Origin: Symsagittifera roscoffensis
Taxonomy: Eukaryota > Xenacoelomorpha > Acoela > Convolutidae
Direction of reading: 5' to 3'
Length of the DNA: 64,000 nt
Assembly (NCBI RefSeq): GCF_963678635.1
Contig: NC_087071.1
Span: forward strand, 4,851,624-4,915,623
A program made the translations under genes and the position numbers. Numbering within the stretch: position 1 is the first letter of the stretch; each line of letters opens with the position of its first letter. Below the pieces are notes generated by a model, which did not search any database, was not told the origin of the DNA, and was given only the letters and a program-made list of their open reading frames with translations. Positions 35,086-47,381 of this stretch are shown one piece after another.

Positions 35086-35236
35086 CATTCAATTCAATTC
35101 AATTATTCGATACAGTGAAGAAATACATACTTAATCACTCACTGCATCAGGATAGCTAGAACAGGCTTTTCAACCTAACAAGTAGCTACCCTCCGGGATA
35201 ACTATCACAATTAAGTAACGACAACGGGTAAACAAA

Positions 35237-38029
35237 TCAGAAAAAGTTGTCGACCAGCTGTACATTGTCTAAAATGTAATTTCTTTTGAAAACCTTTAAA
35301 AATTTTGACAGCTGTTCTTGAGAGTACGTTTCGATTTTATCGGGTAGGAGTTTATTTGACATCAAAAAATTGAAACATTTAACGATTTTGCATGAAAGGG
35401 AGTTTTCCATAGTTTTTGTCCTACAGCGATAAAACGGAATCATTCCGTTAGAAGTAGAACGTGTATTTCGTTTATTACTATAATTACTGACGTTTAGAAA
35501 ATCAAGAGGTGAACGTTTTAAATATTGAAAAATGGTTTCTTTAAAAAGTTGAGTTAAATAAATTTCATGAACTGTATCAATGCCCAGATCATTAAACTTT
35601 GTTGTTATGTGATCGTATTTGCGTTTGAAGAATATAGTACGGAGAATTCTTTTCTGGCAGATATAAATTTTTTCTAAATTTGTTTTGCTAGTACTCCCAT
35701 AAACAAGCAGACCATATGAAATTATAGGTACCACATATGCCAGGTAGAACTTTAACAGCATTTTGCGAGAAAAAGCTACCCTGCCCTTATACATAATTCC
35801 GTTAAATCGGCCTAGTTTTCTGCACACAGTTTCAACATGGTCTGTAAATTTGAGTTGACTATCAATGATAACACCCAAGTATTTGAAACAATTTGTAAAT
35901 CCTATGTTTTCACCCGCAAGTGAAAAGTCATTATCCAAACATTGTTTACCAAATGGTAAGATTTTACATTTTGTAGAGCTTATCGACAATTTATTTCGCA
36001 CACACCAGTCATCTGTTTTCAGCAAATCATTTTTAAAGTAATCATTTACCCTTGTTGTTGGGAAAGAAGCAAGAATAGCAGTGTCGTCCGCAAAAAGACT
36101 TAATTCCGATTTTGAAACAATTTTATTTATGTCGTTAATGTAAAGTAAGAAAAAAAGGGGTCCAAGAACAGAGCCCTGCGGAACTCCGTACGATATTACC
36201 TGTTGCCTAGAAGTACCGTTCGAATTAACAACAAATTGTTGTCTGTTTGTCAAATAACTTAATATCAATTTGTTGAATTTTCCTCTAAAACCGTACGCGC
36301 ATAATTTTTCCAGAAGAATGCAATGGTTAACTGTATCAAATGCTTTTCTCAGATCAATAAAAAGTGCCAAGCCCATATTTTTTGTCTCAATCGTTTTTCG
36401 CATGAATTCAGTAACTCGTAGGACAGCATGGATACAAGAATGTTTTTCGCGGAAACCAAACTGTTCCGGTATTATAATATTGTTTTTGTTAATGAAAACT
36501 AGCATTCTTTTATAAATTATTTTTTCAAAAATTTTGCTAAAAACTGTCAAAAGACTAATAGGTCGATAATTACTGGGATTTTCTTTTTCTCCTTCTTTCG
36601 GAAAAGCGACAATTTTTGCAATTTTACAAGCATCTGGAAAATATGCTGTATCAATACATTTATTAAAAACGTTTGCCAGGAAAACAGATATGACTGGTGA
36701 ACATAATTTAATCATTTTAGTTGAAAGACCATCATGACCACTTGAAGTTTTAGTTTTTAAGGCCCCTATTACCTTAAACACTTCATGTTCATCCGTTTTA
36801 AAAATTACAAAACTTGATATGTTTCTGTCTAAGGTGCTTACCAATATTGACGAAGAAATCATTAAGTAAGTTGGGTTCAATCTCTTTTTGGGCTGGTTTT
36901 CGTTTTCCACAAAAACGATTAAAAGCTTGAAACATTTGTTTTGATGATGTACATTTTTCAATTTTCTTATCATGATAGTCTCTTTGAGCACGCCTAATTG
37001 CCATTTTTACCTTATTTCTAAACATTCGGAAGCAATTAATTTTCTCTAGTGAAGGTTTCTTAATCATTTTGGCATGAAGACGATCTCTCTTTTTACACAT
37101 TTTTTTGATATCATTGGTGATCCAGTCTTTGTGTTTTTTCCTTAGTAATGTTTGTTGGGGGCAAAAACGGTCAAAAACATCCAGACACATTTTTGTTAAA
37201 TCGGTCAACATGTCATCAATTGTTGCCATATTGCAATTATTGAGATTTTGATGCAAAACAAACAAGAATTTCAAAATATTTTCATTTCTGTTCAAGATTT
37301 TCAAGTTTCGACCTATCTTAAAATTGTCACTATCATCCAAAAAAGGTCCAATAGAGGCAACTAGCGCATAATGATCACTTAGAGAAGTTTTAAAGTAGTT
37401 ACGCTCATATCATATTTACTGATGATATGATCAATACAGGTAGAACTAGATGCGGTTTCTCTTGTTGCTTCACTATTTGATATGAAGAATCCAAAAAAAC
37501 TAAGTATCAATTTATATTCATCAATTAATCGAGAATTGCGCGACACGTCCAGAATATCTAAATTCATATCTCCCACAATGATTGAGTTCTGACATTGTTT
37601 TGAATTCAAATTCACGAGTAAATCCTCAAATTGCGTTAAGAAATGCTTTGAATTGATTGATGGCGGTCGATACATCAAACAAACGTTTAGTTTCTGTTTA
37701 CTTCCTAGAGTTAAAGTTAAGACAACATTTTCTAGTTCATTCGATAAAATTTCGTGCGAAAAGTCAATTTGATTTTTTATGAAAAATGCTAAACCCCCAC
37801 CCCTACTTTTTTGACGGTTAACAAAAACTCCTTCTTGGTAGCCGTCCAAGTTATAAAGTTCCAAGGGATCATTGTCACTTAACCAAGTTTCGCATAAGGC
37901 AACGACATATGGTTGCCATTTTAGTGAAGCAACAAGAATTTTTAATTGGTCATGATGGTTGCGCAGTGATTGAATATTTAAGAAAAGTATGTCCCCGTCG
38001 TTACCCATTAGAAATCCCTTTAAAATCAA
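35237..38029 (-). pseudogene. LINE ORF2 (APE endonuclease + reverse transcriptase), two frameshifts
   Basis: This encodes the enzyme that nicks target DNA and copies the element RNA at the nick. The endonuclease part (38029-37379) shows the APE signature: N18, E47 in CETWL, Y120 in YRPP, GDMN at 153-156, and IDH at 199-201. The last catalytic His (SDHY, near 37371) lies one frame over, so a single-base shift falls at about 37385-37410. A 180-codon linker (37340-36798) follows in that frame. A second shift near 36830 restores the first frame for the reverse transcriptase (36991-35237): FIDLRKAFD 211-219, PQGSVLGP 271-278, catalytic FADD 300-303, then a CR1-like tail region. The only breaks are two shifts, so the copy is fairly young but cannot make the full enzyme without correction. 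Confidence 0.9.
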
Positions 38030-38087
38030 AAATAAAGCTTTAACACAGGAAAAAAAGATATATTTTTCTGATGTTCAGAAACTCTTT

Positions 38088-39017
38088 TTAATTTTCAGGT
38101 TGATCTTTTTCTTCGCTGCTGCCCATATTATCGTCGCTAACAACATCACCACTGGTAGTCATTTTCTTAGGAGGTGGAGAATGGCTTTCAATGAGTTTTT
38201 CCACCAAACAGCATAGTTTATCAAGTTTCCGCTCTTGTATATCATTTTGCGATTCATGACTATCCGGTGATCTAAAAGCCACGTTCCTTTTCCTTTTCCC
38301 CGGAGTTCCCAAAAAAGAATAAGATTTTGGATATTGAACATCGTCGGAATCAGCAGCATTTTGAATAACATCCGTATATTTTTCATTGTCAGTAGTTACT
38401 GAGATATCATTTCCCATATAAATATCGACATCCTTCTTGTTATCAATTGGTTGCCATCTGCCATATGAATTGTACTTTTTAATCTGGACTTGATTCTTAT
38501 GAGTAGATGCTAGTAGATTTTTTTCCCGTCTGCAGTAGTTCATAATTTCCCTATCTTTTTCTGCCAATCGTTCGTTTACATGAATTTTATTTCCAGTTAA
38601 ATCATCCCAAAAATCGAATCTCTTATTCCATACAGCATCTCGCTGGTGATTATACAAAAACTTGACAATAATCGGACGATTTCGACCTTTACCTGGTAAA
38701 TAATGACACGCGACGATGTCCTGGGGCTGAATTGAAATATTTACTGACCTTAGTATCTTCACAATTGAATGGACAGGGTACTCACCACCATCCGACACAC
38801 CATGAAATGTTAAACACATAAATGAGGAATACCTTTCCACTTTCGTAACTCTTTTTTCCAACTCATGATTGTCGTAAAGAAGCCTGTCATTCTCACCCCG
38901 TAATTCTATAATTTCATTCTGTTGGGAATCGATCTGTTTTATTAATTGCTCAAGAAGTAATCTAACAGAGTCTCCATTATTCAAATCCGTCAAAGAAAGT
39001 TTTTGCAGTAAGGCCAT
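38088..39017 (-). CDS. LINE ORF1 protein (coiled coil plus L1-ORF1-like RNA-binding core)
   Basis: 309 codons, intact ATG to stop. Residues 15-60 are heptad-like (LLEQLIKQIDSQQNEIIELR…LEKRVTKVE), a trimerising coiled coil in the family. Residues 65-160 resemble the RRM and C-terminal domain of L1-type ORF1 proteins (FMCLTFHGVSD, HYLPGKGRNRPIIVKF, IHVNERLAEKDREI). The C-terminal third is charged and contains a basic GKRKRN cluster. The known role is binding element RNA into a particle. It lies 58 bp before ORF2 on the same strand. An intact ORF1 next to a broken ORF2 fits chance order of decay. Confidence 0.85.
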   Translation of the reverse strand: MALLQKLSLTDLNNGDSVRLLLEQLIKQIDSQQNEIIELRGENDRLLYDNHELEKRVTKVERYSSFMCLTFHGVSDGGEYPVHSIVKILRSVNISIQPQDIVACHYLPGKGRNRPIIVKFLYNHQRDAVWNKRFDFWDDLTGNKIHVNERLAEKDREIMNYCRREKNLLASTHKNQVQIKKYNSYGRWQPIDNKKDVDIYMGNDISVTTDNEKYTDVIQNAADSDDVQYPKSYSFLGTPGKRKRNVAFRSPDSHESQNDIQERKLDKLCCLVEKLIESHSPPPKKMTTSGDVVSDDNMGSSEEKDQPEN

Positions 39018-39119
39018 ATTGAATTGTTGAAAGCGAACGTATTTTAAACGAAGATTTTATGCAGCAAACGTAAAAAGAACAACGCGACTGTTTCTTAGCT
39101 CATTTTCAGACATCCATTT

Positions 39120-40770
39120 TCGGCCGGCCGACCATAAGAGTTTTTGAAAGGCCTTTTGAGTAATTTTGTGGCGGAGTCCGGCCAAAAAAACGCGTTTTTC
39201 TGGTCAAAATTTTTTCCAAAAAAGTTCAACAGCTTATGATATTTATGGTGTTCTAAGGGAGCACGAAAAATAATTTGGTGGACCTAAGAAAATCATCAAC
39301 ATTTTGATTATTTCTCAGCTTAGGTATTTCAACACCCCCATCTAGTAGGTTTTAATGACGAGCATGTTAATTTCAAACAAAACCTAATCGTTCCTTGCAG
39401 ATACGTTTGCAAAAAGTTTATAATTATCTCTGCAAATAGTCGTGACTTTCAGTCGCTTGTTGTCCCAAGCTGAACTTTGATTCTATTTTTAAAATTTATC
39501 ATTTTATTCACTTTAAAAACTCGAGTTACCTTTTTATCTTAACTCGATTGCTTTTATCATTTTTAATCAACCTAAATTTGTTGGTTTCAGCTAATTGATA
39601 TTTCGAATAAATAAATTTGCAAAAAAAGATTTGTCATATCAGACTTAGTGTATGATAGCTTTCGAGTTCTTTAAATGTAAATGGACTCAATTAAACTTTG
39701 ATAAAATCAAGACTTCAGGTATGCGCACTTAGATGCACTTATATTCAACTATTTTCCTACGCAAAAAAATCAACTGATAAAAATGATTAAAATGAAAAGG
39801 AAATGAATCGATTTACGTCATTGACTATCTTCTTCAAACAATTGCGAGTAAATCAAACTTGATCTGAGAAAGTAAATTTTTACATGCTGTTAAAATAGGA
39901 ATTCGGAAATGTAAATTGATTTGAAAAGTTCTTGTTTTTATCAGGAAATTATAAATGAGAAAACTACTATAATTAGGTCAAGGAATTCCTGAAATATTTT
40001 TTTTGTTTGATAGCTCGATTGGCGATAATTTTGTTGATTATCGTGCAAAGAATTGATTTTTGATTTTCCGAAATCTCGAAAACAGTAAGAAGAGACTTTT
40101 TATTTACAAAAATCTTTTTTTACTAAATTTTTTTTTGTCCGATTAAAATTTTTGTCCGATTTTATTGCTTAAAATCTGTAAAAAATGTATTTTATATGCA
40201 TTTTTTCTGTATTGCCGATCGTGTTAATTTTTTGTTCAAAAATTTAAGAATTTTGTTTTTCGTTTTTGTATTAATTGATACTCTTTTTAATTTTTAAAAC
40301 TTAATACAAGGAGAATAGGCAAAATTTCTGGAAAATTATGATTACAAATCCGATTTTGGTTCAGAATTTTGTCAGTTTTTGTTCAACGGTTATTGGTGGT
40401 CATTTATCTTAATTAGCCCGAAAATTGACATATAAAAAACTATGAATATCATCAATTTAAACGAAATTTTGTTTACAAAAATTGCAGAAAAATCGTTTGT
40501 ATCATCATTTTAAATCATAAAATAGAATGAAACATTAAATGAAAATATAGCAAAAAAATCTTTGATTTTATTTTTTAAAATTCTGCTGTTGGGCCTGCAT
40601 TTCACACGAATTACGAATCTAAACTGGGTAATTGGCATTTTTTACGCAGACTCCACAACATTGCTTATTGTCTTTTTTGTAGCTTAATTGAATCCTGTTT
40701 AAAAAATTGCAGAATCGGGAATAGTTTGTGGAGTCCACAAACAAATATTTAATTATTAAGTTGTATACTA
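39120..40770. other. No gene seen
   Basis: Starts with CGGCCGGCCG near 39120, probably just outside the LINE 5' end. The rest is AT-rich intronic DNA. Confidence 0.45.
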
Positions 40771-40775
40771 AAATT

Positions 40776-40872
40776 TTGCGGAACCCTAATCAGTTGCGGA
40801 ATCTTCCTAAAACTTGCAGAACCTGTGGAACCCGCTTAAAATTGCGGAACCTTCTTGCAGCTTGCGGAAACC
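40776..40872. repeat. Degenerate TTGCGGAACC array
   Basis: TTGCGGAACC or close variants (TTGCGGAATC, TTGCAGAACC, TTGCGGAAACC) start at 40776, 40794, 40814, 40842 and 40862, spaced 18-28 bp, with GTGGAACCCG in between. A related GCGGAATCC motif occurs inside MITE family 2. Confidence 0.65.
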
Positions 40873-43800
40873 ACTTTCATCAATATATTTTTAAATAATT
40901 TTTTTTAAATTTTACAGCTTTTGCTTATATTTTTAAAATCAAAATAAAAATCTTCAAAAAAATCTGAGCATTGTTCCCGTTTTTGATCTATCTGCTTTGC
41001 CGCAATATGAAAATTCAAGAGAAAAAGAAACGAGAAAAGAAAAAACTTCAGCAAATCAGTTAGATTCATTTTTTTATCAGTTTTTTAAAATAAATAACGT
41101 ATTAAAATAGAGAAAAACGAGTTTTACAATCCAATTGTATGAGGTTTGGTTTTCGGAAGTAGTTTTTAATTAAGATATTGAATCTTAAATTTTAATGAAG
41201 TCGAATAGGTTCCTCAGTAACTTATATTGAACTGAATTGGATTGAAAACGATCTGAAATCTGTATTCGGTCCGTTTTTCAATCTGATTCATAATTTTTGT
41301 CTGCTTTTATTAAGTTGAAAAAAGATCAAAGGCAAGAAAAATTGATTTTCAGTCATTTTAAAGATGATTTTTTATTTTAAAATTTTTTGACCTTGATTCA
41401 ACCTTGTACGGTTTTTAGTGATTTTTTAAAAGTATTTGATTTTTTTAATCTAATTAAAATAACAGATAAAACTTGTTACAACAAAATTAAATTCAACTGC
41501 TCAATTGATGGACCGTTTTTGAGAAAATTTCATTGAAATAAGATGAGAAGTTCTTATTAGTTTTTATTAGGTTGTGAAAACTATTTTAGAAACTGAAAGT
41601 ATGTTTAGGCTGAGCTGGATTGAGTTTTCACTCAAAGTTTGTTAAATACAAAAATTAAATAGACTACTGAAAATTGGGTTGAACCATATTTGTGGTGACT
41701 TGGATTCCCAAGATAAGGCTTAAAAATTGTGCGTCTTGAGAGAAAAAAGAAAAAAAATTTTCTGATAAGACAATTTTTACTTAACCAAACTGGATTTAAG
41801 AGCGTTCCTTAATATTTGAATTTAAAAAGTTGCAATACCTTTTGGTAATTACTGGAGAAAAAAAAACAACCTAACAAATGATTTTGTAATTATTTTCAAG
41901 GAGGCTTTGCGATTTTGTTATTATTTTCAAAGGCTTTCACCACAGAAAGCCTTTGAGCAAAAACCTTTTCACATTGCCCCAGAAAAAAAATTATGAACAG
42001 CAAAAATATTGGCCAAATAGAAGATGTTTCTTAGCAATTAAGTAACTTGCTCTTTTTGAGCGTTTGAACATGCTTATACCAATAAAAAGAAAATTTTGAG
42101 CTCATTTGCCATCATTGTGCTTTTGTACTACTGTGTTTTTTACGGTGTCAGTATGTTCGATGAGATTTTTAATGTTTCGAATAAAAGCTGGAAAAAACAT
42201 TGGCTTCCATATAGCCTTTACATCAACAATGACAGCCATAAACCAGGTACATGCAAATCTGAGAGCAAAAATACGTTGACAGCTATATCATTCAAATGAG
42301 AGTATGAGAAGCTTTGTGGTTTTTGAATTTTGAATTATCTAGTTGCGTAGCATTTTTTCTCTGGTACCTATTTAAGTAGGTTTAAATTGTATCGAAACTT
42401 ACATATTGCCCAAATTTTCAAGTACAAAATTTAACTTGCGTTCGTTTAATGACTTTTTAAACCAAATAAAATGAACAAAGCCTACAGTCATTTGGAAAGC
42501 GTCAATGATCGAAAGGAAACAGAAAAAGACGGACATTTTTTTTCTTAAGAAAACGAATTTCAAAGTAAAAATTTTTGGCCTTGAACCTCTTTGATTTTCG
42601 ATTCGAATTGATGACTGAAAGTGTTTTCGATTGAATTAATTGAGAGTTCTGGATAAACAGGCAAACTTTTTGTTCCGCTGGGAAATCTAAAAACTAAATT
42701 CCACCTTACAAATTACAATTAGTAGGCGTTTGTTTTTGCGCCATTTTAGCTTTCACAATTGGATAGTACATTCTGCGTACTTTTTAGCAAATGAATTTAA
42801 TTTGTAATCAAAACGAGCGAAATTATCTAAGTGCATTTATAAATGCGTTAATACGTATGAATCTGTTGTTATAAGAGACTTTCCTGAAAAACGAAAAAAA
42901 ACTCACCTATATAAGAATCTATATACCATGAATATTTAAGCGGGGATCCTATATATCAGCAAAAAGACTTAGAAGAATCTTCACTGCATTCATCGACTAA
43001 TAACAAAAGATCAACAAAAACCTTACCACTCTCAAAGGTTTTCAAAACAGGGTACAAAAATTAAAAGTAGATTAAAATTATACTAATATCAGACAAGGAG
43101 TAAAATTTTAGACGAATTTTGACCTCTCTTAATCTACACTTCGTTTTCAATAGATAGAATTAAAAAGATCACTAGTGTCCAGAAAATTTAGTCTGATTAT
43201 CATTTTTTCACTTTCAGTTTTTTTTTGGAATAATTTCCCCATATTTTATCTTAGCTCTATTCACCTACTTGATTTTGTTTTTGCTATTTGCTCAACAATC
43301 GACCACTTTTGGGTAGCAATTGTTTTCAGCTGACTTAATCACTTATAACCAACTACATGTAGTTGATTTCCAGTAATTTTAGTACCAAAAAAGCAGACTA
43401 AAAGACATTGTTAAGTTTGCACGGTGCTCTTTATGCTTTTTACAAACTTCAAACCAACAAGTCGGCACAATTTGACTTTGAAGTTAGGCACGCAGTATAA
43501 AAATTGTCTGGAGCCGAATAAATTTTCTTGTTAAAATAACTTTCCAAACCGAAAACCCACAAAAAACAATTTTATTCGATTTTTTTCTTTTATTTTCTGT
43601 TTTGTAATGATTTTTTTAGTTGTCGGAAATCACGAAAACTAATTGTTGTTTTCCTTGCTACTAGAATATTGAATGGTTGATCGTAAAAAGCTTGATATTT
43701 AAAACCAACAACCCAGACATTCTAAGGTTTTCATTCACGTCTACGCGGGGTGTATTTAACAATCAAGGTTATTCCTTAAAACGCTTCTGAATAGAAATCA

Positions 43801-45480
43801 TTTCTTGAGCTTCGAAAATTAATGCTGAATTGTTTAGCTCTTTCTTATTCCCTCGCTCATGCTAACTTTAGACTTGAGGCAATCTTGCTATTGTCTGGTG
43901 ATCCATTTTTTAAATTATACTGGTATTCATGGTATATTTTGTACCATGCTGGTTATTGCAACGCTAAGCGTTCAGGGTTGAAAAGAAACTAGTTGACATA
44001 TTTATAATCTCCTGTCTGTATTTCAGTCCTATTGACTACAATAATTTATTCTGACATAAATTTCGTTACTACGCTATTCAAATAAATTGAAACAGGGCGA
44101 GGTATACAAAACAGTTCCTGTTTTGTTTTAAGTAAAAGTCAATTTTTCATTTCCATTTAAAGCAATCATCATATCACCTTTTCAGGTAGTGCAAGTAAGC
44201 TTGAAATTTATAAAAACACTGTAAAATAAATACTCCATTATCGCACGTTTAAAAGAAATTGGATTACTATTTCTACCTTTTAAAGCTCTAAATTTGTTTT
44301 TTAAAGGATACCAGAAGAAAAGTCAAAGCTATTTTATTACGCTACCTATAAATGCATTGACAGCAAAACGCTCCAAGCTGTTTAATAGGTGTAAAAAACG
44401 AACCAATTTTTACGCAAAATTACGTGATATTTACATTTTTCCTGTTGTAATTGTTTATTGTTTATACGTTTTTCGCTATAATACATGCAAAAAAGAAAAC
44501 GGCGTGAAAAAATACGTTTTAAAAATATGGAGGAAGTTACAAGTCAAATTAAAACAACAAACGACACCGAATGAAAATAATTACCATTGACGTTTTCTTG
44601 TTTGTTTCTTTTTTATCACACAACCAGTTGAATGTATTATGCATTCAGTTTTTACCCACAATTGACTAATTCAACTTCCGTGCTTTTTAATCTGGCGAGC
44701 AAATCAGTCAATAATGTCCGCACAAAGAATTTTCAACTCTGCCAATTTATCACTTCAATTAAAGTTGCTAATTTTCCTCCTAAAATAATTTTTATTCACT
44801 TTATTTTACTGAGTACATAGAAGAAGAATTACCATTTTAATTGTTACAGTTAGTTATTGCTTGTTACAACGTATTCTTATCAATTACCGTTGCTTAAGTG
44901 GTGCGATAATTAGTTTTTAGTCTAACAATTTTCGTAAGTTTTCTACAACATAGGCAGTTCAAAAAATCGAAAAAAAAATATCAGAAACTGAGCGGAAAGT
45001 CATGCAAGAACGATTTTTGCCTAAGAATACTTAAACTTTTGGTTTTTCCTGAAAAATTTTCGCGCAGTTCACCTTATTTTGCAGAATTTAAGCAACTTTT
45101 TGGTTTTTTTTTTCAGAAGATTTAAGGAAGATTTTGAATCTACGTTATATATTTTTTTTCTTTTTTTTTTCAATTGGGTTTCAGCGCTTTCAGTTCTATC
45201 AAAAATTCAGCTAGTTTCTAGCAGTATCTTAGCGGATTTTTTTTTCGATGCCACCTAAACATATTTAGCTTCAGACGATGCATACTTTTGGATGCATAGT
45301 TGCTGCCAAACTAAAAATTTTCGATTGAGTGAAATTAGTATTGACTCTAAGTTTTCAATCAATTTAATACAAAATCTTAAACTCTCGAATCAGGGGGTCA
45401 TGTTTCAAACAGAAGGCGTTTTGTTACGTATAACTTATGCAGTGGACCAATACGCTTGTTCTTTGGTAAATACTCATTAT
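40873..45480. other. No gene seen
   Basis: Intronic AT-rich DNA. The longest frame, 44294-44590 on + (98 codons, Lys-rich, TTG start), has no homology that I recognise and no splice context, so it is not called. Confidence 0.4.
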
Positions 45481-45499
45481 TTCACAAAAATATGAAGAA

Positions 45500-45715
45500 A
45501 GTCTGTGTTTTTTGTGAGCTGTAAGCGGATTCCGCAACAAGGACGCTCCCTTTGTTCTTCCTTTGTTCTTTCATTCTCTTTGATCTTTGCAACAGAATTT
45601 TAAAGACTTGTCATGTTTGAAGACTTGTCTCTCGAATCCAGAAACATACAGACACAAAATTGTGCGCCTATCCAGTGCACAGTTTAGCCTTGCAATGTAC
45701 TTCGAAAAAAATGCT
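45500..45715 (-). mobile_element. MITE family 2, copy 2, inverted and missing one TIR
   Basis: The right side reads CACAGTTTAGCCTTGCAATG, the complement of the family TIR. The interior GTGCGCCTATCCAGT and CGGATTCCGC match copy 1 in reverse. The left TIR is not recognisable, so this copy is truncated or decayed. Confidence 0.65.
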
Positions 45716-45799
45716 TAATTTATAATGTTTTTGTCACACTCTGGAATTAAACAACTAACTTATGGTTAACTTTTTTTCCATACTCTAAAAATTCATGGA

Positions 45800-45887
45800 A
45801 TAATTTTTTTCCATAATTGAAAATGGATAAAACACAAAACTTTGAAACAATTTTTTTTAAAATTTTCAATTATGAAAAAAAAATTAT
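45800..45887. repeat. 25 bp inverted repeat, ~37 bp loop
   Basis: ATAATTTTTTTCCATAATTG…AAAT (from 45800) pairs with ATTTTCAATTATGAAAAAAA… (from 45862) at about 24 of 26 positions. Confidence 0.65.
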
Positions 45888-45899
45888 CCAAATTTGTAG

Positions 45900-47007
45900 G
45901 GTTTGGAAAACATGCTTATCATAAAATTTCACAGCACGAAAAACTTGGTTTTGATTTTTTTTCATACATTTTTCTTAGTTACTGTTGTTGGATAAAACAC
46001 AAAGCTATCAAACAGATTCTTTTTTTGCAAAAACAGTAAACAAGGAAGTTTCGGTGATTGAGAAAAAAGGTCAGTTTTTTCACAAACTTTGTTATATCAT
46101 CAAAAAAATAATATTGACAAGTTTTTAAAAAAACAATTGTTTGTGAATTTTGTTTTTTTTTTGGGTACAAATTTCAACCTGGATATCGTTATAGAGACAT
46201 AGTATCAATTTTTTTGCCAAAGTTTCTCGCATGTAATCAAAACTGCTACTGATTTGTTTTGTTTGAGTTTTCAACCAATTTCAGATAATTTTCGAAAAAG
46301 TAGACGTCAACACGGGTTGCCTCGTAAAAAATAGCAAACTATAAATTTTGTTCGTAATGGTACAATTTTAAAAGTAAATTTTGTTTGGCCGATGCGTAAG
46401 GGATCTTCATCAACCAAGGTGTTGGAAGCTCCAAGTAGCGTGCTCGAAACGTTCATATGTCAAAACGTTATTAAATTGGTTATGGAAAAGAGGTTGAAAA
46501 AATAACTTACAATTCTACGACGATCACAATTACACAAAGTTACAACCCGTTTCAAAAGATCTAGTTTTTTGTTTTGAACTAGCTGTTAAATAGTTCCTAT
46601 TTCAGAAGTATATGCACATATCTGTTTTTTAGGCAAATTATGTGCTTAACTTATGTGCGTAAAAAATTATGAAAGTTAGAAAAGTTCATAAGGTCGCAAA
46701 GTGCTTTCAAATAAATTTCTATACCGTTATTACAGATACGAAGCAATTTTTACTATAACTTCTTAATATATAATTTTTTCAAGTGCAACCATGTAAAAAC
46801 TTTCAGGTTTCAGTTGTAGCTCAGGCATTTTGAACAATTTTGAAGTTTTTTTAAATAGTTTTATCAATACTAGATATGAAGCGGGTTGTTGTTCATTAGT
46901 TTTATCAGTAAAAAAGATATTTAGAGGTTGAAAGAAATAGGGGGTCAATTACACAGTTAGTTTTGATGAATCTTGTTGTATAGTTTTGAGACGTGTTGTA
47001 TTCGGGA
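45900..47007. other. No gene seen
   Basis: AT-rich intronic DNA; one family-4 core (GCTTATCATAAAATTTC) at 45913. Confidence 0.4.
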
Positions 47008-47015
47008 TTTAGATG

Positions 47016-47373
47016 CAGGCGCGGATCTAGAGGGGGAAGTTTCTCAAGGGGGGAGTTTTCAAATAATTGTTGAAAATTTTGTCGGCCTTTCTTTTTTTAG
47101 GTCGACCAAAATGATTTTCTGAGCTCTCCCAAATCACTATAAAGACCCCCAGTTTGACCAAATTTTTGTGCGACGCAGGCAAGTTTTTGGAAAAACAGGC
47201 CGAGAAAGGCGTGTTTCTGGGCTTTTTTTTGGAGTTTTGACCAAAAATTGCGTTTTTTTGGCGCGCGCTCCCCCCTCAAATTAGTATATATTGGCACCCA
47301 AGGCGCCTTTAGAAAAATTTTAGGGTAGTCAGCCAAAAATGGATATCTCAAAATAGTACAAAGGAGGGACCTG
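47016..47373 (+). mobile_element. hAT-like MITE, family 3, internally deleted copy with 8 bp target duplication
   Basis: Begins CAGGCGCGGATCTAG and ends GGACCTG. TTTAGATG lies immediately on each side (47008-47015 and 47374-47381), a perfect 8 bp duplication, the size known for hAT superfamily insertions. Relative to the 22.5 kb copy, the segment between …AAAGGAGGGAC and the terminal CTG is missing. Non-autonomous, no coding frame. Confidence 0.75.
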
Positions 47374-47381
47374 TTTAGATG

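Larger units (their letters stand above)
35085..39060 (-). mobile_element. CR1/Jockey-group non-LTR retrotransposon, antisense to the EF-hand gene
   Basis: On the minus strand the order is ORF1, then endonuclease plus reverse transcriptase, then a ~150 bp 3' UTR that ends in three TTGAA repeats (AATTGAATTGAATTGAAT, about 35088-35105), the short-repeat tail typical of CR1-like elements instead of poly-A. ORF1 is intact; ORF2 has two frameshifts. The 5' limit is uncertain because no target duplication was found. It is the only retrotransposon of its kind in the window. Confidence 0.9.

Noticed and set aside
44294-44590. 98-codon Lys-rich plus frame
   Set aside because: TTG start, no domain, no splice context; expected occasionally by chance in AT-rich DNA of this length.
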